Source: JAQTTT01 sp964565435
GTDB lineage: Archaea > Nanobdellota > Nanobdellia > Tiddalikarchaeales > Tiddalikarchaeaceae
NCBI GenBank assembly: GCA_964565435.1
Contig: CAZMEY010000011.1
Location: 1 to 18,286, forward strand
Length of the DNA stretch: 18,286 bases
Direction: 5' to 3'
The position numbers and the translations under genes are program-made. How positions within the stretch are numbered: position 1 is the first letter of the stretch; each line of letters starts with the position of its first letter. This document shows, piece after piece, positions 7,438 through 14,921 of this stretch. The notes below the pieces were generated by a model, which was not told where the DNA came from, searched no databases, and saw nothing but the letters and a program-made list of their open reading frames with translations.

Positions 7438-9407
7438 GATATTTTTGATACTCCTAATTTTTTTTCAATATCTATTACATTTTCTGCAATCTCCTTAAGT
7501 AATGCCTCATGGGTGACTATAATTATTTGGGGGATGCTTGAAATATTATCCAAAGCCCCCGGCAAAGCCTTTACATCATCGCTGTCAAAGCCGGAAGTTG
7601 GCTCGTCAAGAATCAAAAGCTCAGGAGGGGATAGATTGTTCATCTCCCCTGCCAAATCGCTTAAAGCAAGCCTGTAAGCAAGCGCGGCGCTTGTCTTTTC
7701 TCCCCCGCTTAAATGGCTTATAGGCACTTCTTCTCCAGTGCTTGAGTAAGCCACTGGCTCATAGTTTTCATTAATCTCAACATAATATTCTTCATCATTA
7801 TTCCTTATCTCCTCAAATTTTTTGGCAAAGCTGCCCTTGAAATCATTGAGAAACCTTGAGCGGATTATTCCTCTTATATCCTTGATATTGGACCTTAACT
7901 TATTGATGAATTCAATGCATAATTTATAATGGCGCTCATCAACCGCTTTTTTTGACTGCTCATCCAAAGCCTTGGCTTTTTCCGCCAATTCAGTTTCAAA
8001 AGACTTTTGCAAATGCCTTAATTCATTGCTTGAGCTTTCAATAGAGGATTTTTTTGACAATAGCTCCGCAAGCTTTTCATAAAGAGATTTTTTGCATGAT
8101 TCAATGCCATAAATCTCTTCAGATAAATCAAGGGACTCTAATTTAGGCATCTTTGACAGCTCTTCCTCATGCGCCCTCTTTTGGCTTTTAAGCAATTCAA
8201 CAGCCAAGCCAAATGAATCCAACTCCTTTGAAAGCGCATCGTTTTTTTTGGCAATATTTATCTTATCTTCAAGAGATTTTATGCTATCCAACAATTCTTT
8301 TAATTCATTAGAAAGAATATCTATCTCTGCCTCATTTTTTTGAATAATCCCATTTTTATGGGCTTCATTTATATCCTGAAGGCATGTCGGGCATTTTGCT
8401 TCAAGACCTGAAATATTATCAGATTCTTTTTTTAAGTGGCTTATCTTGTATTCAATGACCTTTGCCTTGGAGTGATTTGCCTGAAGCATACCTTGCAGCC
8501 CCTCAGAGCTTTCGCTTTCCCTAATTAGCAAGGGCTTTAATTTAGAAACCTTCTCATCCAATGACTTTATTTCCTCCACATTTTTTTCAATTGACTTTAG
8601 CAAAAACTCCCTCCTGCTTTTTTGCGCCATCTGCTTTTCGGCACTAATTCTAAGGTTTTTTAAATCTGCATCCAGTTTTTCCATTTCAGCCCTTTTTTTA
8701 GCTATTGAGGGGGCAAGAACTTCAAGCTTTTTTTCATTATCCATTATTTTTCCCTTGTTTTCCTCAATTTTTTTATTCAATGAATCAATTGATTCGCCCA
8801 AGCTTTTTATGAACTCCTTAGCCTGCATTACAACCTCATATTTTGAGGAATAATAATCAACCAGATGCTTGAGCTTTTCAAAGGCATCCTTGTATTTTGA
8901 CAATTGAAGAATCTTGTCAATGAATTCCTGCCTCTCCTCTTTTTTCATTTCTATGAGATTCCTGATATTATCCTGCTTGGTATAACTTAATACCTGAAAC
9001 ATTTGGCTAGCCTTTGAATCCTTGCCAAAACCAAGTATTTCATAAACCAAGGAGTTTATGTCATTAGCCCTATTAAGGGCGTTGAGCTGCACACCGTTTT
9101 TCAGCACTTTAAGATTGTCAGAATCAATTGCTATTGAATCATTAACCCTTTTCAATCCGCGGACAATTTCATACTCATTGCCTGACTGCAGTATCTTAAG
9201 CTCAATAACCATATTTTTAGCCCCCCTTCTCATAATCTCAGCATTTGACAAATCAGATGAGCCGAACAATGCGTAATAAATCGCCATGAGTATTGTGCTT
9301 TTGCCGCTTCCAGTCTTGCCCCAAATGACAGTTATCTTGTCATTGAATTCAATAAAACTTTCTTTATGGCTTCTGACATTCTCCAATCTAAGGCTTAAAA
9401 GCTTCAT
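7428..9407 (-). CDS. rad50: DNA double-strand break repair ATPase Rad50
   Basis: Rad50 is the ABC/SMC-type ATPase partner of Mre11 in DNA end tethering and processing. Visible features are Walker A WGKTGSGKST at 29-38, a Q-loop region around 136-146, coiled-coil arms at about 175-330 and 350-500, and the zinc hook CPTC at 339-342. The ABC signature SHLSGGEK is at 564-571, Walker B LLILDE at 597-602, the D-loop SGFDSDD after it, and the switch histidine in VTHE (631-634). All catalytic elements are intact. At 659 aa it is clearly shorter than typical archaeal Rad50 (about 850-900 aa); the loss is in the coiled coils. Its start overlaps the mre11 stop by 4 nt. Confidence 0.96.
   Translation of the reverse strand: MKLLSLRLENVRSHKESFIEFNDKITVIWGKTGSGKSTILMAIYYALFGSSDLSNAEIMRRGAKNMVIELKILQSGNEYEIVRGLKRVNDSIAIDSDNLKVLKNGVQLNALNRANDINSLVYEILGFGKDSKASQMFQVLSYTKQDNIRNLIEMKKEERQEFIDKILQLSKYKDAFEKLKHLVDYYSSKYEVVMQAKEFIKSLGESIDSLNKKIEENKGKIMDNEKKLEVLAPSIAKKRAEMEKLDADLKNLRISAEKQMAQKSRREFLLKSIEKNVEEIKSLDEKVSKLKPLLIRESESSEGLQGMLQANHSKAKVIEYKISHLKKESDNISGLEAKCPTCLQDINEAHKNGIIQKNEAEIDILSNELKELLDSIKSLEDKINIAKKNDALSKELDSFGLAVELLKSQKRAHEEELSKMPKLESLDLSEEIYGIESCKKSLYEKLAELLSKKSSIESSSNELRHLQKSFETELAEKAKALDEQSKKAVDERHYKLCIEFINKLRSNIKDIRGIIRSRFLNDFKGSFAKKFEEIRNNDEEYYVEINENYEPVAYSSTGEEVPISHLSGGEKTSAALAYRLALSDLAGEMNNLSPPELLILDEPTSGFDSDDVKALPGALDNISSIPQIIIVTHEALLKEIAENVIDIEKKLGVSKISYL
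7458..7465 (+). terminator. T8 tract after trm56, possible archaeal terminator
   Basis: A run of eight T lies 20 nt past the trm56 stop, within the antisense of rad50's 3' end. Archaeal RNA polymerase often terminates at such oligo-T tracts without a hairpin. No stem-loop is seen. Confidence 0.35.
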
Positions 9408-10546
9408 TTCAAAAAATCCTCTCCTTTAAGCAATTCAATAATTCCCTTGGATTCATCCTCGTTAACTGCAAGATTGATTATATTTATTGCAGCAGAAATC
9501 TCGCCATCTTTAAAGCCCCTTGATTTAAAAAATTCAAACTCTATCTCTTCAATAGTTTTTTTCCCGGAAATTATTTGCTCGCAAAAAGAATCCTCCAACT
9601 GGTTTAAATAGACCCTTGAAAGCAAATAATTATTCTTCATTGCCGCTTCATTGACAGCCTGCCTGTTAATCTCCGATTTAATTCCCTCCCTTAACCTTCC
9701 TTTAAGGATGAAAAAAACCATTTCCTTATTTGAGGGCTTGAGTAATCCAATCATTTTATCAGTTGCAGCCAAAGGATTAAGCCCAGTGCAGTCAATCTCA
9801 TGGATAATCACTTTCCGTATATTTAATTTCACAAATTCATAATTTTTGCTTGAAGTGTCATAGTCAATGAATCCTTTAAATTCGCTTCTCATCTCATTCA
9901 AATCACAGTTTTCAGTGCTACCAGGATACAATAATTGCGCATCCCCTACAAGAGTGGAAAATTTTTCATGCCAATGCCCTGAAATATACAAATCAAAACC
10001 TTTGGGGAGCATGCTCTTTTTTATTGAGCTAAAAACAGGGCTTATATCCTCAATTATATGATGAAACATGAAGATGCTAAAATGGCTTTTAGGAATATCT
10101 GGCTGCAGATATTCAATCTCTGAAGAGATATTGCTCTTGCCTGGAATGCCTGCAATAAATAATCCATTGAATGATTCCCCTTTCAAAATAACCCTATCTT
10201 CCTTGGCTTCATAGTATTTCTTGCTAGTAAGATTCGCCAAAAGGCCGACGCTTTGCAAAACATTGAGAAATGAGTCGGTTGCGCTTATGTCATGGCTTCC
10301 AGATATGCAAAAAAAAGGGATTCCCCTCTCTTTAAGCCTTTTTAATTGCTCAACAGCAAAGATAATCACATTTATTGCAGGCTTTGCAGTGTCAAACAAA
10401 TCACCTGCGTGAAGGACAGCTTCGGAATTATTGTTAATCGCGTAATCAATAACCTGCTTAAAAGCGCTAAAAAAATCATTTTCCCTTTCAGCAACCTTGA
10501 AATTTTTCCTGCCCAAATGAGTGTCGGAGAAAATCACAATTCTCAT
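9404..10546 (-). CDS. mre11: DNA repair exonuclease/endonuclease Mre11
   Basis: Mre11 is the Mn-dependent nuclease of the Mre11-Rad50 complex. The calcineurin-like phosphodiesterase motifs are all present: SDTHLG with Asp8 and His10, HAGDLFD with Asp49, SGSHD with His85, FHH at 161-163, and SGHWH with His191 and His193. In well-studied Mre11 proteins the third motif is GNHD, and its Asn bridges the metals; here it is Ser84. The nuclease core ends near 230, followed by the capping region and a C-terminal helical part that presumably binds the Rad50 coiled coil. The length of 380 aa is typical. The gene overlaps herA upstream and rad50 downstream by 4 nt each, so the three should be translated together. 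Confidence 0.95.
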   Translation of the reverse strand: MRIVIFSDTHLGRKNFKVAERENDFFSAFKQVIDYAINNNSEAVLHAGDLFDTAKPAINVIIFAVEQLKRLKERGIPFFCISGSHDISATDSFLNVLQSVGLLANLTSKKYYEAKEDRVILKGESFNGLFIAGIPGKSNISSEIEYLQPDIPKSHFSIFMFHHIIEDISPVFSSIKKSMLPKGFDLYISGHWHEKFSTLVGDAQLLYPGSTENCDLNEMRSEFKGFIDYDTSSKNYEFVKLNIRKVIIHEIDCTGLNPLAATDKMIGLLKPSNKEMVFFILKGRLREGIKSEINRQAVNEAAMKNNYLLSRVYLNQLEDSFCEQIISGKKTIEEIEFEFFKSRGFKDGEISAAINIINLAVNEDESKGIIELLKGEDFLK

Positions 10547-12078
10547 ATTCCAAACCCTTTTAGATTTTTATTATTGCCAGCATCTTTTGCAATCTCTTCA
10601 AAATTAAAAACCTTTACAGGCATAGGGAAATCAATGAAAGGGCTGGTAATGATTGCTTCCCCTTTGTCAAGAATCTGTATCTCAGCGCCTTCATCGCTGA
10701 TATTTTGCGAGCTTGACTCAATGACTGCTGCCCTGTCAGAATGGGAAGGCATGCCAAGAATGACTTTTGTATTCATCTGGCTTAAAATCTCCTTGGGTAT
10801 GAGGCTTGGCATCTGCGTTATTGCACAAAGACCCACCTTGAATTTTCTTCCCTCCCTGGCGATTTTTTCAAAAACATTGCTTCCATGGCTCAAAGCATCA
10901 ATGCCCAAAACCCTTGGAGCTTCCTCAAAAATCACCAATAGTTCAGGATAATTATTAAAAGCTTCAGGATTGGCTTGCTTGGATTTCCTGTAAAAATTAA
11001 ACATCCTTCTCACAATTGCCGAGCTAACAAGCTTTTCAGCCTCGCTGCCAAGCATGGAGGTATCAATAATTATTATCTTGCCTTCAATGCAGGATTTCTG
11101 AATCAATTCAAAAATGCTTGAGCCTGACCTCTCAGATAAATCAAAAGCCAAACCCCTTTCGCCGTCATCAAGCTCCAAAGTATAGCCAATCCTTCTCTTT
11201 AAGGCATAAAGCGTTGCAGGGCTAACATTTCTTGAAAGCTTCTCCCAAATGGAGTTAATGGTTTCATCAATTAGCAGCGCTCTTATCCAATCCTTTCCGA
11301 AAACCTTAAGCAAGGCGTCCATTGCCTCTTTTTGCGCATCAGATAACTCAGTTATGCCATGGAAATCAGCAGGCACCAAATCCTGTGAATGAATCCTTAA
11401 ATCAACGCTTCCGAAATTCTCCCTCCAATTAGGTGTGAAATAATCAATTTTTTTATTACCAAAGCTTGACAAGCCCCTAAAACCCTTGCCTCCATAGTAC
11501 TCTGAATGAGGGTCAATAATTAGGCAAGAAGTGGAATCAGAATCCATCAAGCCCTTCACAAACACTTTGGTAAAATTGCTCTTGCCTTTCCCTGTTGCAG
11601 CGCTAATCAATACATGATGGCTTACAAGGGTTTTTGCAGGCAGTTTGACAAAGATATCTTTTAGGCATTCGCCTCCTGCGCGCAAATATCCAATATTAAC
11701 TCCCTCATTGTCTTTCATGAACTCTAAATCTTTTGAATCAATCCTTCTAACTTTTGAAAAAAAAGAGGGAATTGTCCTGGCAAAATAAAGCTTGTCAGAT
11801 TTAACCCTTAAAATCTTGGCATAAGCCAAAGGGTAAAACCTCTCCTTGTCATCAAAAAATTCAACCTCCCTATCAAGCTCAAGCTCTTGGCCGCTCATCT
11901 CCTCAATGAATTGTTCCGGAATGCTTGAAGAAATCATTTTGTCAATTATTTTCAAATAAAAAGTAAGCCCCTTATCCTCGCAAATCAATAAATCCCCAAC
12001 GCTAATGTTTGAATCATTCTTAAGCCTTATAAGCAAATGCTCGCCAACCCTTCCGCCAATAACATGCCCAACAATCAT
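10543..12078 (-). CDS. herA: HerA bipolar DNA helicase/translocase
   Basis: A hexameric FtsK/HerA-family ATPase that pumps DNA and works with the NurA nuclease to resect ends for recombination. An N-terminal HAS-barrel covers about residues 1-110. Walker A is ATGKGKS at 161-167, followed by LIIDPHSEY. Walker B is LLVIFEEAP (380-388) with Glu385-Glu386. A GRKFKVGLCAITQMPSLIP segment (sensor/arginine region) follows at about 410-428. The length of 511 aa is normal. The start is the ATG at 12078, with a likely TATA box 27 nt upstream in the 50-nt gap after nurA. The stop overlaps the mre11 start. Confidence 0.95.
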   Translation of the reverse strand: MIVGHVIGGRVGEHLLIRLKNDSNISVGDLLICEDKGLTFYLKIIDKMISSSIPEQFIEEMSGQELELDREVEFFDDKERFYPLAYAKILRVKSDKLYFARTIPSFFSKVRRIDSKDLEFMKDNEGVNIGYLRAGGECLKDIFVKLPAKTLVSHHVLISAATGKGKSNFTKVFVKGLMDSDSTSCLIIDPHSEYYGGKGFRGLSSFGNKKIDYFTPNWRENFGSVDLRIHSQDLVPADFHGITELSDAQKEAMDALLKVFGKDWIRALLIDETINSIWEKLSRNVSPATLYALKRRIGYTLELDDGERGLAFDLSERSGSSIFELIQKSCIEGKIIIIDTSMLGSEAEKLVSSAIVRRMFNFYRKSKQANPEAFNNYPELLVIFEEAPRVLGIDALSHGSNVFEKIAREGRKFKVGLCAITQMPSLIPKEILSQMNTKVILGMPSHSDRAAVIESSSQNISDEGAEIQILDKGEAIITSPFIDFPMPVKVFNFEEIAKDAGNNKNLKGFGI

Positions 12079-12100
12079 GAATTAAGTGATATTTTTATCC

Positions 12101-12109
12101 ATTTTTAAC
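12101..12109 (-). promoter_or_regulatory. TATA-like element for herA-mre11-rad50
   Basis: On the minus strand GTTAAAAAT is centred about 27 nt upstream of the herA ATG, in the only real intergenic gap (12079-12128) of the repair block. It would give a leaderless herA transcript independent of the rnhB-nurA promoter. Confidence 0.4.
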
Positions 12110-12128
12110 GCTTTTGATAAAAATTCCC

Positions 12129-13061
12129 CTAATATTTATACATTCTCTCATCCATTAAAGAGTGAAAGCTTTTAGATAATGCATCAAGCTCCAAATCAGA
12201 ACCCTTTAACTCCCGCTCAATCCTTAAAAAATCCCTTTTTTTTTCAAAAGAGCTAACTCTTGCCAATTTATCAGCAATATAAAGGGGATAAGGGTAACCA
12301 ATCATTTCAGAGTCCTTGCCAAAAAAAGACAAGACCCTAAAAGCATTGATATAATCCAAATAATCGGGCAATTCAACTTTGTAACAAAACCTTGAAGACG
12401 CATCCAATTTGACAACAAAAGTCTTTATCTCACCTTCATTTTCAAAAATAGGATAATAAAACCATTCAGCATTTTTAGGGCTTGCCTTATTAATCAACCC
12501 CAAAACGCTTCTGCCATTCATAGTCCTCATCCTTGAAGTCTTGCAAAAACCCACCACATTATTTTTATCTAAAAAAGCTTTTTTAACAATATCCTTTTCA
12601 AAATCAGTTTCAGCAACCAAAGGAGAGTCCATAATTATTAGTTTATCTTTGCCTTGCGCCAAGCACTCCACCCATTCAAAATATTTCATTGCCTTTGCCG
12701 GCAACTCCTCAATCTTGTAGGAATCAGCGCCTTTCAAATCCAACTTTATCAGCTTTCCATTATCTAGATAAGCAATCTCATATTTTTCCTTTTGGATTAC
12801 CAGCAAATAATATTCATGCACTTCCTGCCTGATTTTTTTTAGCCCATCATGCTCAACAACTGCAGTTTTTATCTTTGAAACCATCCAAGAGCCGCCGTCA
12901 GATAAAATAGCGCACCCTCCATCAATGCAGACAACATTTTTGGAAAATTTTCCCCCAATCAATGAAAAATTTTTTCCATCAATCTCTTTCCCAACTAAAT
13001 CATTGCCGCAAGGCTTCAAGCTGTCTTCCCCAAGCAAATGCCTAAGCGCTTCAATAATCAT
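12129..13061 (-). CDS. nurA: NurA 5'-3' nuclease
   Basis: NurA is the RNase H-fold nuclease partner of HerA. The 310-aa sequence is diverged but has the family layout: VVCIDGGCAILSDGG (43-57) with the first metal-binding Asp47, a long central insertion, LIIMDSPL (141-148) with Asp145 as the second acidic site, and GFCKTSRMR (171-179). The closing GYPYPLYIADKLARVSS (255-271) is the typical NurA C-terminal motif. Position next to herA and mre11-rad50 is the usual archaeal arrangement and strengthens the call. The start ATG overlaps the rnhB stop (ATGA at 13058-13061). The stop is TAG, 50 nt before herA. Confidence 0.88.
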   Translation of the reverse strand: MIIEALRHLLGEDSLKPCGNDLVGKEIDGKNFSLIGGKFSKNVVCIDGGCAILSDGGSWMVSKIKTAVVEHDGLKKIRQEVHEYYLLVIQKEKYEIAYLDNGKLIKLDLKGADSYKIEELPAKAMKYFEWVECLAQGKDKLIIMDSPLVAETDFEKDIVKKAFLDKNNVVGFCKTSRMRTMNGRSVLGLINKASPKNAEWFYYPIFENEGEIKTFVVKLDASSRFCYKVELPDYLDYINAFRVLSFFGKDSEMIGYPYPLYIADKLARVSSFEKKRDFLRIERELKGSDLELDALSKSFHSLMDERMYKY

Positions 13062-13714
13062 ATAAGCTTCCTCTGGGATTTATCATCCATCCTGCACTTT
13101 ATGGTGCTCCAAGAATGCCTGACAAACTCATCAAGCTCCAAATGCTCACCATTGACAAACTCATCAACAAACCTTACAGTGTTAGGGTCAGAAGGGTAGC
13201 CGCTTCCAATGGCAACCCCAAACCTTTCTTCCAGTCCCTTAACCATTGCATCCCTGGTGACTTTGGAGATTATGCTTGCAGCCCCAACTATTGAATATTT
13301 ATAATCAGCCTTGTGCTCAGCCACTATTTCAATATCCTTATTGACCAAATAATCTTTAATCTCTGCCTTGAACTTTTCAGGAATGGGGTGCGGGCAATCA
13401 ATAATTACTTTATCAGGATTAAGCTCATTAATTATCTCAGCCATCTTCATAAATTCCAAAGTGTTAAGATTACACCCCAAAGAATTCTTTGAATCAATCT
13501 CTTTGGCGCTGACATTCCTAATTGCGCAATTCAAGGATTTTTCCTTAATCAAAGGGAATAATGCCTCCCTTTTTTTTGCGCTCAAAGTCTTGCTGTCAAA
13601 ACCGAGCCCGTCAAAGCTTTCAGACTCATCAATCAATACCCCGCAAATAACCAAATTGCCAATAACAGGACCCCTTCCCGCCTCGTCAATGCCGCAAACT
13701 TTTGGCAAAATCAA
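13058..13714 (-). CDS. rnhB: Ribonuclease HII
   Basis: RNase HII cleaves RNA in RNA-DNA hybrids, including single ribonucleotides in DNA and Okazaki primers. Motifs are GIDEAGRGPVIG (8-19) with Asp10 and Glu11, FDSKTLS (39-45), VIIDCPHP with Asp106, EHKADYKYSIVGAASIISKVTRD with Asp137, and GSGYPSDPNT (170-179). The four acidic catalytic residues (D10, E11, D106, D137) are present, and 218 aa is the normal length. The start must be a TTG at 13712-13714: an in-frame stop lies four codons upstream and the catalytic motif begins at residue 8. The TTG overlaps the previous gene's TGA (TTGA), so initiation is probably by translational coupling. Confidence 0.95.
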   Translation of the reverse strand: MILPKVCGIDEAGRGPVIGNLVICGVLIDESESFDGLGFDSKTLSAKKREALFPLIKEKSLNCAIRNVSAKEIDSKNSLGCNLNTLEFMKMAEIINELNPDKVIIDCPHPIPEKFKAEIKDYLVNKDIEIVAEHKADYKYSIVGAASIISKVTRDAMVKGLEERFGVAIGSGYPSDPNTVRFVDEFVNGEHLELDEFVRHSWSTIKCRMDDKSQRKLI

Positions 13715-13968
13715 ATCCCCTCTTTAATGAACTCTTCATGCCCTAAATGCACTATAAAATCAAAGCCATGGCTTTCTGCAAAAAACGGGATATCGCAAGC
13801 CCCAAAGCAGGTGCCAAGCCAAAAATACATCTCATAATCCCCTGCCAGCCCCTTTTCAATAGTTTTATAATCCTTTTTAAGTCCATCAGGCAATTGCACC
13901 AAAACCCTCTTTGCTTTTGACTTAATAAGCTCTTTTTTAATCCTTTCATAATCAATTAAATAACCCAT
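13711..13968 (-). CDS. Truncated Dph2-like protein (N-terminal domain only)
   Basis: Dph2 (Dph1/Dph2 family) makes the first diphthamide intermediate on elongation factor 2 with an unusual radical-SAM 4Fe-4S cluster. This 85-aa protein matches only the first of three similar domains: RVLVQLPDGLKK (21-32), GTCFGACDIPFF with the first cluster-type Cys, and FDFIVHLGHEEF near its end. The full family is about 330 aa and carries two more cluster cysteines in domains that are absent here. The stop overlaps the rnhB start, so no frameshifted remainder can follow. It could be a degenerate remnant or a stand-alone domain with a new use. The start ATG at 13968 has a TATA-like box 28 nt upstream. Confidence 0.75.
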   Translation of the reverse strand: MGYLIDYERIKKELIKSKAKRVLVQLPDGLKKDYKTIEKGLAGDYEMYFWLGTCFGACDIPFFAESHGFDFIVHLGHEEFIKEGI

Positions 13969-13971
13969 AAC

Positions 13972-13980
13972 TTATTTAAT
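13972..13980 (+). promoter_or_regulatory. TATA-like element for the Nog1-like GTPase gene
   Basis: TTATTTAAT is centred about 28 nt upstream of the ATG at 14004. It lies a few bases from the start codon of the divergent Dph2-like gene, within a 35-nt divergent spacer. Confidence 0.4.
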
Positions 13981-13989
13981 GCCGAAAGC

Positions 13990-13999
13990 TTTTTTTAAA
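13990..13999 (-). promoter_or_regulatory. TATA-like element for the dph2-like/rnhB/nurA genes
   Basis: On the minus strand TTTAAAAAAA is centred about 27 nt upstream of the ATG at 13968. It sits within 5 nt of the divergent GTPase start codon. Spacing fits a leaderless archaeal transcript. Confidence 0.45.
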
Positions 14000-14003
14000 C
14001 ATT

Positions 14004-14921
14004 ATGAATATTCCTTCAGTTGCTGATTACGAATTTTATTTTGAAACCGCTTACGGCACAACCAAAAGAATAGTGATTACTGGGCATCCCACTTTCGGAG
14101 AAAAGAAGAAATTAGTAACAAATATCAAAGCTAAAAGGTTTTTTGAATCGCTTTACAGCCAGCTTACTGCGCTGATTTTGCATTTCCCCGATGCTGACAA
14201 AGCCTCAAAATTCTACCAGGAATTAATGGAATCAGCAATGAGCATTGATGACTATAAAAAGCATTTAGGGGCAATCAATTGGGCAAGGTCAGCCATCAAA
14301 AAACTATTCTACGCTTTCAGGAAAAAAGAGATTGAGCTCAACGTGTTCTTTGGAAGGTCAAAAGATGTATTAAAGCAAATATCAAAGGATTTTGATTACC
14401 TAAAAAAAGCAAGGCAGCATTTGGCAAAATTCCCAAGCGTCAAAAGCCTAAAAACAGCACTATTAACAGGATTCCCAAATGTCGGGAAGACAAGCATCCT
14501 AAGCCTTTTGACAGAGAGCAAGCCGGAGATAAACAATTATCCTTTCACCACAAAATCCATCAATATAGGTATAATGAAGATTGATAACCAAAAAATACAA
14601 ATAATTGACACACCAGGATTGTTGGAGCGACCCTTGGAAAAACTTAATCCCATTGAAATGAAAGCAATAATAGCACTTAAGCACTTGGCTGATTTAATAC
14701 TCTTTGTTTTTGACCCAAGCGAATCAAGCGGCTACAAAATGACTGAGCAAAAAAGGCTTCACAAAAAAATAACTGAATTGTTCCCTGAAAAAAAAATGAT
14801 AATAATAGCCAATAAATCCGATTTAACACGAGACTTCAAGCAGGGAATCAAAGTGTCCTGCAAAACAGGCGAAGGAATAAATGAATTAAAGAGCCAAATC
14901 TTCAATTATTTTTTCCCGTGA
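14004..14921 (+). CDS. Nog1-like GTPase (ribosome biogenesis)
   Basis: An OBG/Nog1-type GTPase, 305 aa. The N-terminal about 145 residues form the helical NOG1_N-like domain. The G domain follows: G1 GFPNVGKTS (156-164), G2 YPFTTKS (179-185, Thr183), G3 DTPG (202-205) in IIDTPGLLERPLEKLNPIEM, G4 NKSD (270-273), and G5-like SCKTGEG (285-291). The LERPLEKLNPIE segment after G3 and LILFVFDPSESSGY are typical of Nog1, which assists large ribosomal subunit maturation. The eukaryotic C-terminal extension is absent, as usual in archaea. It is divergent from the repair block, and its last 16 nt overlap the convergent DHH gene. Confidence 0.9.
   Translation: MNIPSVADYEFYFETAYGTTKRIVITGHPTFGEKKKLVTNIKAKRFFESLYSQLTALILHFPDADKASKFYQELMESAMSIDDYKKHLGAINWARSAIKKLFYAFRKKEIELNVFFGRSKDVLKQISKDFDYLKKARQHLAKFPSVKSLKTALLTGFPNVGKTSILSLLTESKPEINNYPFTTKSINIGIMKIDNQKIQIIDTPGLLERPLEKLNPIEMKAIIALKHLADLILFVFDPSESSGYKMTEQKRLHKKITELFPEKKMIIIANKSDLTRDFKQGIKVSCKTGEGINELKSQIFNYFFP

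Noticed and set aside
10346..10951. 200-codon plus-strand frame across the mre11/herA junction
   Set aside because: It is antisense to two clearly identified genes with intact motifs, and it has no promoter or recognisable domain.
13368..13727. Plus-strand frame opposite rnhB
   Set aside because: It is antisense to the RNase HII catalytic region, and no protein family is visible.
13752..13955. Second minus-strand frame overlapping the Dph2-like gene, considered as a frameshifted remainder
   Set aside because: It covers the same DNA as the Dph2 N-terminal domain and encodes no Dph2 sequence, so it is not a missing part.
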